Position numbers and translations under genes: made by a program
The notes under the pieces: model-generated
The model's database searches: none
Seen by the model: the letters and a program-made list of their open reading frames with translations, nothing else
Told to the model about the DNA's origin: nothing
Shown: piece by piece, positions 58,960-64,000 of the stretch
Layout: each line of letters opens with the position of its first letter
Position numbering within the stretch: the first letter of the stretch is position 1
Source: Bog-756 sp963696495
GTDB lineage: Bacteria; Actinomycetota; Acidimicrobiia; Acidimicrobiales; RAAP-2
DNA length: 64,000 nt
NCBI GenBank assembly: GCA_963696495.1
Contig: CAVOKJ010000002.1
Location: forward strand, 496,001-560,000
Reading direction: 5' to 3'

Positions 58960-59840
58960 AGGCCGGAGAGCCCGAAGACGATCTTGGCCACCGCCGAGAA
59001 GTCCTCGCGGCCGTACCCGGCGGCGGTGGCCGCCGTCAGCGCCTGGCGGGCCGTGGCCGTGGTGGTGAGGGGCACCCCCGCTCCCGCACCGTAGGCCAGC
59101 GCCAGGTCGAGGTCCTTGGCCATCAGGTCGGTCATGAATCCGGGTCGCCACCCGTTGGACGCCGGGCTGTCGGGGACCACACCGTCGACGGGCAGGCGGG
59201 TGCGCACGGCCACGCAGTCCCCGGTGGAGTGGACCAGCACCTCGTGGAACTTGTCGAGGTCCACGCCGGACTTGACGGCCAGTGCCGTCGCCTCCGAGGT
59301 GGCCAGCATCTGGGCGGCGTAGATCAGGTTGTTGCACAGCTTGACCACCTGGCCCATCCCGGGCCCCCCCACGTGGACGACGAGCCCGGCGAACGGGTCG
59401 AGGGCGGGCCGGGCCCTCTCGAGGGTCGACGCGTCGCCACCCACCATGAGGGTGAGCGTGCCCTTCTGCGCACCGGCGGTGCCACCGGACAGGGGCGCGT
59501 CGAGGAACCCGGCACCGACGTCGGTCACCCGCCGGTGCTGGGCCCGGGCCACCTCGGGGTCGATGGTGGAGCAGTCGACCACCACCTGGCCGGGGCGAAG
59601 CGTCGACAGCATGGCGTCCACCACCGATGCGACCTGCGGCGAGCTGGGCACGCACAGGATGACCACCTCGGCGGCACCGGCCACGCCGGCCGGGGACCGC
59701 CCGTCCCGGGCGCCCAGGGCCACCGCCTGCTCCACCGGCCCCGGGCTGCGCGACGACACAGTGACGGCGTGCCCGGCCTCGACCAGATGGCGGGTCATGG
59801 GCAGGCCCATGGCCCCGAGTCCGATGAAGCCGATCTCCAT
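58956..59840 (-). CDS. beta-hydroxyacid dehydrogenase (3-hydroxyisobutyrate dehydrogenase family)
   Basis: NAD(P)-dependent oxidoreductase of 294 residues. The nucleotide loop is IGLGAMG (6-12). The substrate motif is DAPLSGGTAGAQKGTL (quoted as DAPLSGGTAGA), and the catalytic lysine lies in GQVVKLCNN. This family oxidises 2-hydroxy-3-oxopropionate, 3-hydroxyisobutyrate and related acids such as phosphogluconate-like substrates. I start at the ATG at 59840, 5 nt behind GAGGAGGA, rather than at 59858. It lies between the GH4 gene (52-nt gap) and the aldolase (GTGA overlap). A sugar-acid substrate fits the context. Confidence 0.9.
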   Translation of the reverse strand: MEIGFIGLGAMGLPMTRHLVEAGHAVTVSSRSPGPVEQAVALGARDGRSPAGVAGAAEVVILCVPSSPQVASVVDAMLSTLRPGQVVVDCSTIDPEVARAQHRRVTDVGAGFLDAPLSGGTAGAQKGTLTLMVGGDASTLERARPALDPFAGLVVHVGGPGMGQVVKLCNNLIYAAQMLATSEATALAVKSGVDLDKFHEVLVHSTGDCVAVRTRLPVDGVVPDSPASNGWRPGFMTDLMAKDLDLALAYGAGAGVPLTTTATARQALTAATAAGYGREDFSAVAKIVFGLSGL

Positions 59841-59892
59841 GAGGGTCCTCCTCGTCAAGGGGCGGGTGGGGCGGCGTCGCGGGGAGCGGTCC

Positions 59893-61239
59893 CTACGCGA
59901 ATTGCGGGAGCCACGCCGACGTGGCGGCCAGCAGCTCGTCGACCATGGCCTCGGTCCGGTGGAGGTCCCCCCGTCCGGCCAGGGGATCGAGCAGGAAGGC
60001 CGCCTCGGCCAGGGCCCGGTCCCCGGCGACGGCCGCCTCCACGGTCAGCTCGGCCACCGCCACATGACGGCGGACCAGCTCGGCATACGGGCCGGGGAGC
60101 CGGGCCACGTCCCGGCCCCGCACCCCCTCGCCGTCCACGACGCAGATGGCCTCCACCACCGGACCGTCGGCCACGTCCGGGACCTGTCCGGCGTTGGGCA
60201 CGTTCACCGGGAGCTGACGGGCGTCGCCGGTCACCAGCGAGTCGATCACCAGCGCCGGAAGCTCACCCGACTGCCACGTCTGGAGGTCCTTCGTCCCGCC
60301 CAGCCAGGCGTCGACGTCGGCGATGTAGCCGGCCTGGTGCTCCTGGCGGGTGTCGATGGACGTCAGCGAGATGTTCACGTCGGCACCCCAGTTCGACTCC
60401 TCGGTCAACACCCAGGGGACGAACTCGGCCACGTGGCGGTCCCCGGCGGCCGGCAGCGCTCCCCATTTGTCGAGGAGGGTCAGCTTGAGCGCATGACGCT
60501 GCACGAAGTCGAGGTGGGAGAACGGCTCGGCGTCCGGGCGTCCCGGGTGGGGGCCCAGTGCGCCCAGCCCCCCTGCCTCCGCCACCATGTCGGCCAGGAT
60601 GGCGAACCCGTCCTGGCCGTCGACGTCGAGGGCGGTGACCACCGGGAAGTGGTTGACCCCGGCCACCGTCGGCGTCACCGCCTCCATGGGCTTCCCGAGG
60701 GCGATGGCCAGGTCCATGGACCAGTTGCCGACCTCGTGGCACAGCCCCACGGCCTTCACGTCGGTCTGCCGGCACACCGACCGGGTCAGGCTGGCCATGG
60801 GATTGGTGATGTTGAGCATCCACGCGTCGGGGCAGAGCTCGGCCATGTCCTCCGCCACGCCGACCAGCACCGGGATGTTCCTCAGCGCCCGGTTGACCCC
60901 ACCCGGACCGACGGAGTCACCCACCGACTGCCGTATCCCGAAGCGCGCCGGCACGTCGAGGTCGATGGCCATCGAGTCGAATCCGCCGGTCGAGATGGTG
61001 ACGATCACGAAGTCGGCACCGTCGAGGGCACGACGCTGGTCCGTGGTGGTGGTGACGGTGGCTTTGGCCTCGAGGGCATCGCTCACCAGATGGGCGAGCG
61101 GCTCCATCTTGGCCAGGGGTGCCGGATCGATGTCCTCCAGCACGATGTGGACCCCGTGGAGCGACGGTGTGCCCAGCAGGTCGGCCAGGAGCTCGGGTGT
61201 CCACTGGTAGCTCCCACCGCCGATGATGGTGACCTGCAC
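59893..61239 (-). CDS. GH4-family NAD- and metal-dependent glycosidase
   Basis: A 448-residue family 4 glycoside hydrolase, which cleaves by an oxidation-elimination mechanism with NAD+ and Mn2+. Motifs are GGGSYQWTP (7-15), the metal-site CHEV (167-170), NITNP (143-147) and GVNHF (194-198). CHEV is the variant I associate with alpha-glucosidases of the AglA type and not with the 6-phospho-beta branch (CN.P). A start at the GTG at 61239 places a TAGAGT -10 box 47 nt upstream. It is first in the catabolic operon, so it probably releases the sugar that feeds the dehydrogenase, kinase, aldolase and racemase. No signal peptide: the disaccharide must be imported. Confidence 0.9.
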   Translation of the reverse strand: MQVTIIGGGSYQWTPELLADLLGTPSLHGVHIVLEDIDPAPLAKMEPLAHLVSDALEAKATVTTTTDQRRALDGADFVIVTISTGGFDSMAIDLDVPARFGIRQSVGDSVGPGGVNRALRNIPVLVGVAEDMAELCPDAWMLNITNPMASLTRSVCRQTDVKAVGLCHEVGNWSMDLAIALGKPMEAVTPTVAGVNHFPVVTALDVDGQDGFAILADMVAEAGGLGALGPHPGRPDAEPFSHLDFVQRHALKLTLLDKWGALPAAGDRHVAEFVPWVLTEESNWGADVNISLTSIDTRQEHQAGYIADVDAWLGGTKDLQTWQSGELPALVIDSLVTGDARQLPVNVPNAGQVPDVADGPVVEAICVVDGEGVRGRDVARLPGPYAELVRRHVAVAELTVEAAVAGDRALAEAAFLLDPLAGRGDLHRTEAMVDELLAATSAWLPQFA

Positions 61240-61286
61240 GGTGTCAGCCCTGCGGACGGGGCGTGGGTCGGACAGGCATGCCGGTC

Positions 61287-61292
61287 ACTCTA
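61287..61292 (-). promoter_or_regulatory. -10 box of the GH4 operon (TAGAGT)
   Basis: TAGAGT on the minus strand lies 47 nt upstream of the GH4 GTG, leaving a leader of about 40 nt. It is divergent from the thuA promoter. Confidence 0.35.
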
Positions 61293-61363
61293 TCCAGCGC
61301 ACCCGGGCCGGTGTGAGGGAGATCGACCCTTCCCACCCGGCGGCCGCGCCGAGGCCCCGACGG

Positions 61364-61369
61364 TAGGAT
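61364..61369 (+). promoter_or_regulatory. -10 box of the ThuA gene (TAGGAT)
   Basis: TAGGAT ends 8 nt before the ATG at 61378, so the leader would be at most a few bases. No ribosome binding site is visible. Confidence 0.4.
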
Positions 61370-61377
61370 CTCCCCGC

Positions 61378-62085
61378 ATGGCCGAAGCCTCGCTCGTCTA
61401 CGTGACCCAGGTGGCCCCGTACCGCGACGGGCCGGCGGGCGTCCACGGCGTGCTCGACCAGTCCGCCACGGCGGTCGCCGAGGTGGCCGAGGCCGCCGGG
61501 CTGCGATTCCGGCGGGTGTCCGACGTCCGGAGCCTGGAGCCGGGAGCACTGTCCGAGGCGCGGGTGATCGCCCTGTTCACCATCGGCGAGACACCGTGGT
61601 CGCCGGCCCAGCGCCACGAGCTCCTCGAGGGGGTGCGGGCCGGCCGGCTGTCCCTCTTGGCCATCCATTCGGCCACCGACGCCTGCTACGGCTGGGACGA
61701 CTACGGGCTGCTGGTGGGTGCCCGCTTCGACGGCCATCCCTGGACGCAGACCTGCACGGTGGACGTGGTGGAGCCCGGTCATCCGGCGGTGGCCCACCTC
61801 GGGCCCACCTGGCGGTGGCACGACGAGGTCTACCAGTTCCGCGGGCTGAGGCCCGACGCCCGCGTCCTCCTGGCCGCCCGGGCCGGCGAGCTGCCGTTGG
61901 AGGACGGGTCGACGGACGACCGACCCAGCTTCGGGTACCCGCTGTCGTGGTGCTTCACCGAGGGGGCGGGCCGCGTCTTCTCCACATCCCTCGGTCACTT
62001 CCCCCATGCCTGGGAGACGCCGGACTACCTCCGCCATCTCTCGGGCGGCCTGGGCTGGCTGACCGGGGCGGGCCAGGACCGCTAG
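61378..62085 (+). CDS. ThuA-domain protein
   Basis: Class I glutamine-amidotransferase-like fold of 235 residues, of the trehalose-utilisation ThuA family. Typical segments are LLAIHSATDACYGW (HSATD where the family has the H-x-A-T element), GARFDGHPWTQTC, and HDEVYQF near residue 150 with GHFPHAWETPDYLRHL (GHFPHAW) toward the end. In rhizobia ThuA/ThuB act in trehalose breakdown through 3-keto intermediates. Here it is divergent from the GH4 operon and convergent with a GH13 glucosidase (4-nt overlap of the 3' ends), so a role in oligosaccharide use is likely. ATG at 61378. Confidence 0.88.
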   Translation: MAEASLVYVTQVAPYRDGPAGVHGVLDQSATAVAEVAEAAGLRFRRVSDVRSLEPGALSEARVIALFTIGETPWSPAQRHELLEGVRAGRLSLLAIHSATDACYGWDDYGLLVGARFDGHPWTQTCTVDVVEPGHPAVAHLGPTWRWHDEVYQFRGLRPDARVLLAARAGELPLEDGSTDDRPSFGYPLSWCFTEGAGRVFSTSLGHFPHAWETPDYLRHLSGGLGWLTGAGQDR

Positions 62086-63722
62086 CCCTCCCCGGCGGGA
62101 ACCCCGGCGGACAGGGTGCCCGTCCGCTCGACCACCACCGCCTCCCAGCCCCCCAGCACGAGCGAGCCCTCCAACGCCTCGCCGTCGCGACGGCGGTCCG
62201 TGCCGATCAGCACCCGGCCGGTGAAGCCGTCCAACCGGGTCTCCGCCGTCCCCATGTTGGCCGCCACCACCACCCGGTCACCCCGGCTCCACGCCCAGAC
62301 GTCCCCGCTCGGGGCCAGCGAGCGGTACGCACCGCCCGACAGGTCGGGGGTATCCCTCCGGAGGGCGAGGAGGTCGCGCACCAGCGTGAGCACGGAGCCG
62401 GGATCGGCGCGCTGCTCCTCCACGGTGCCCAGCGCCGGATCCCCCAGGGGTAGCCACGGCTCCACGTCCGGTCCGGTGAACCCGGCCCCGGGACCGTGCC
62501 GCCAGGGCATTGGCGTCCGCATGCCGTCGCGTCCGGCGTAGGCGGGCCAGTAGAGGACCCCGAGCGGATCGCGCAGCCGATCCCGGGGGACGTCGACGTC
62601 GCCCAGACCGATCTCGTCCCCCTGGTAGAGCACCGGGGTGCCCCGCAGGGTCACGAGCACCAACAGGGCGACCCTGACCCTGGCCGGGTCGTCGCCCCCC
62701 CACCGGCTGGCCAGCCGCGACATGTCGTGGTTCGATCCGGTCCACACCGGCCAGGCCTCTGTGGGCAGGTACTCCTCCACGTCCTCCACGATCCGGCGCA
62801 TGGCCCCGGCCTCCAGCGGCGAGGAGATGAACGGGAAATCGATGGCCAGGTGCAGCTCGTCGCTCCCGTTCCCGTAGTAGGCGGCGAGGGCCGAGACGGG
62901 TTCCACCGGCGTCTCCCCCATCAGGAGGCACCCGGGGTGGCGGTCCGCCAGCTTCCGCCACTGGCGGATGACGTCGTGCACCTCGGGCCGGTTGCCGTTG
63001 TAGACGGGTCGTTGCCCGAAGAGTTGCATGTCGAGTGGATCGGACTCGGTGGCCGGTGGATTGTCGCGGAGCAGGGCGTCCTTGATGATGATGTTGCAGA
63101 CGTCGATGCGGAAGCCGGCTATCCCCCGGTCCAACCAGAACTCCATGATCCTCTCGAACTCCGCCCGGACATCGTCGTTCCACCAGTTGAGGTCGGGCTG
63201 CTGGCGGAGGTGGTTGTGCAGGTAGTACTGCCCCGAGCCGGAGTCGAGGGTCCAGGCCGGGCCGCCGAAGCTCGAGACCCAGTTATTGGGGGGGCCGCCG
63301 TCGGGACCGGGGTCGGCCCAGACATACCAGTCGCGGTGGGCGGACGTCCTCGACGACAGGGCGTCGAGGAACCACGGATGGCGGTCGCTGGTGTGGTTGG
63401 GTACGAGGTCCATGACCACCCGGAGGTGGCGGCGGTCCGCCTCGGCGATCAGCCGGTCGAGGTCGTCCGACGTCCCGAGCTCGGGGTCCACCGCCTGGTA
63501 GTCGGAGACGTCGTAGCCCCAGTCGGCGTTGGGCGAGCACGTGAACGGGCTCAACCAGACGGCGTCCACGCCCAGCCACTGCAGGTGGTCGAGGCGATCG
63601 ACCACCCCGGCCAGGTCGCCGACGCCGTCCCCGTCGCTGTCGGCGAACGAGCGCAGGTACACCTGGTAGAGCACCCCGTCCCGCCACCACGGGATCTCGT
63701 CGCCGACGACGCGCCCGTCCAC
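62082..63722 (-). CDS. GH13 alpha-glucosidase
   Basis: Amylase-superfamily glycosidase of 546 residues with (beta/alpha)8 barrel and C-terminal beta domain. The catalytic residues are nucleophile D207 (GFRIDVCN), acid/base E270 (LLMGETPV) and the third acid D333 (GSNHDMSR). Region I MDLVPNHTS and the DWGYDVSDYQ segment place it with oligo-1,6-/alpha-glucosidases (GH13 subfamilies 17/30 type). It lacks a signal peptide, so it acts on imported oligosaccharides. The GTG at 63722 is 4 nt after the stop of the upstream gene, so they are co-transcribed. Exact linkage specificity cannot be told. Confidence 0.92.
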   Translation of the reverse strand: MDGRVVGDEIPWWRDGVLYQVYLRSFADSDGDGVGDLAGVVDRLDHLQWLGVDAVWLSPFTCSPNADWGYDVSDYQAVDPELGTSDDLDRLIAEADRRHLRVVMDLVPNHTSDRHPWFLDALSSRTSAHRDWYVWADPGPDGGPPNNWVSSFGGPAWTLDSGSGQYYLHNHLRQQPDLNWWNDDVRAEFERIMEFWLDRGIAGFRIDVCNIIIKDALLRDNPPATESDPLDMQLFGQRPVYNGNRPEVHDVIRQWRKLADRHPGCLLMGETPVEPVSALAAYYGNGSDELHLAIDFPFISSPLEAGAMRRIVEDVEEYLPTEAWPVWTGSNHDMSRLASRWGGDDPARVRVALLVLVTLRGTPVLYQGDEIGLGDVDVPRDRLRDPLGVLYWPAYAGRDGMRTPMPWRHGPGAGFTGPDVEPWLPLGDPALGTVEEQRADPGSVLTLVRDLLALRRDTPDLSGGAYRSLAPSGDVWAWSRGDRVVVAANMGTAETRLDGFTGRVLIGTDRRRDGEALEGSLVLGGWEAVVVERTGTLSAGVPAGEG

Positions 63723-63726
63723 GGCG

Positions 63727-64000
63727 CTAGGTCCGGTCCCCGGCGCCGGCCGCCCGGCGCCAGGGTGTCATGTCCAGCGAGGGGTAGCGGGCGCCCACGC
63801 CGCGCAGTGTCTCCTCGTTCCAGTAGGGGTGGCCGGGCTCGGGGAATCCGAGGGCCGTCAGCTGCCGGAGCGAGGCGTGACGCACGAAACGGTGCCAGGC
63901 CATCCCCTCCGCCGCCACCGGCCAGGTGTGGAAGCCGAGCCAGTCCGTGGCCACCGGCTTGTAGGCCACGTGGAGAAGGTAGCGGGCATGGTCCGGCGAC
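63727..64000 (-). CDS. C-terminal part of a probable phytanoyl-CoA dioxygenase (PhyH) family protein
   Basis: Only the last 91 or so codons are in the window; the frame is open beyond base 64000. The visible tail (LLHVAYKPVATDWLG, then LTALGFPEPGHPYWNEETL and RYPSLDMTPW) resembles the C termini of PhyH-type Fe(II)/2-oxoglutarate oxygenases, where GHPYW and RYP..DM.P recur as I recall. The metal-binding core is not visible, so function is a guess from this tail. It is transcribed into the GH13 gene with a 4-nt gap, suggesting one operon for oligosaccharide or hydroxy-compound metabolism. Confidence 0.5.
   Translation of the reverse strand, partial: SPDHARYLLHVAYKPVATDWLGFHTWPVAAEGMAWHRFVRHASLRQLTALGFPEPGHPYWNEETLRGVGARYPSLDMTPWRRAAGAGDRT

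Noticed and set aside
59329..61377. Plus-strand extension upstream of thuA
   Set aside because: It is antisense to the GH4 and dehydrogenase genes; the ThuA domain starts at 61378 behind a -10 box.

Overview
The window is about 70% GC and densely coded. It looks like a chromosomal segment of a high-GC actinobacterium, most plausibly of the Acidimicrobiia. The first reason is gene order: on the minus strand it reads rpsO, pnp, M16 peptidase, dapB, dapA, rnj, ftsK, miaB, which is the order of the equivalent mycobacterial and streptomycete block as I recall it. The second is frequent GTG starts, GTGA/ATGA stop-start overlaps and many start codons lying 5-8 nt behind a TANNNT -10 box, as in actinobacterial leaderless mRNAs. 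The third is secreted proteins built from a GYWLVASDGG repeat that I associate with Acidimicrobiia. The class assignment is inference; no rRNA is present.

Region by region. 1-17,915 (almost all minus strand) holds core genes: miaB (cut by the window edge), queF, thrB, a D-Ala-D-Ala carboxypeptidase, ftsK, rnj, dapA, then a TetR/di-iron oxygenase pair and a second TetR gene, then dapB, an M16 protease, pnp, rpsO and a 1-Cys peroxiredoxin. 18,108-19,618 (plus) is an enoyl-CoA hydratase coupled to a HAD phosphatase. 19,675-26,775 (minus) holds a large membrane protein with a degenerate kinase domain and a flippase-like domain, then two secreted proteins (SpoIID type and FG-GAP type) that each end in six 42-residue repeats. 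27,039-28,904 (plus) is a GT-C type membrane glycosyltransferase. 28,947-39,996 (minus) is an 11-gene surface polysaccharide locus: five GT4 glycosyltransferases, two paralogous methyltransferase-like proteins, a Wzm/Wzt ABC exporter and, unexpectedly, clpP. A tRNA-Leu(TAG) follows at 40,079.

40,461-47,057 holds a surface-glycan-type methyltransferase and then a beta-oxidation set: SDR, two MaoC hydratases, a double acyl-CoA dehydrogenase and an enoyl-CoA hydratase. A KstR-like palindrome lies upstream of the dehydrogenase, suggesting catabolism of sterol-like or branched acyl-CoAs. 47,303-50,148 holds a glucosamine-6-phosphate deaminase family protein, an alpha/beta hydrolase and a TauD dioxygenase.

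50,203-55,305 (minus) is a Liv-type ABC transporter in unusual form: LivG, fused LivH-LivM, and an MFS permease fused to LivF, with no binding protein nearby. 55,407-61,239 (minus) is a tightly overlapping catabolic operon (GH4 glycosidase, hydroxyacid dehydrogenase, Cgl0159-type aldolase, FGGY kinase, LarA racemase). ThuA, a GH13 glucosidase and the tail of a probable PhyH dioxygenase end the window.

The most unusual assemblies are the MFS-LivF transporter beside the LarA/FGGY/GH4 operon, the twin repeat-bearing secreted proteins, clpP inside the polysaccharide exporter operon, and the widespread leaderless-type promoters.
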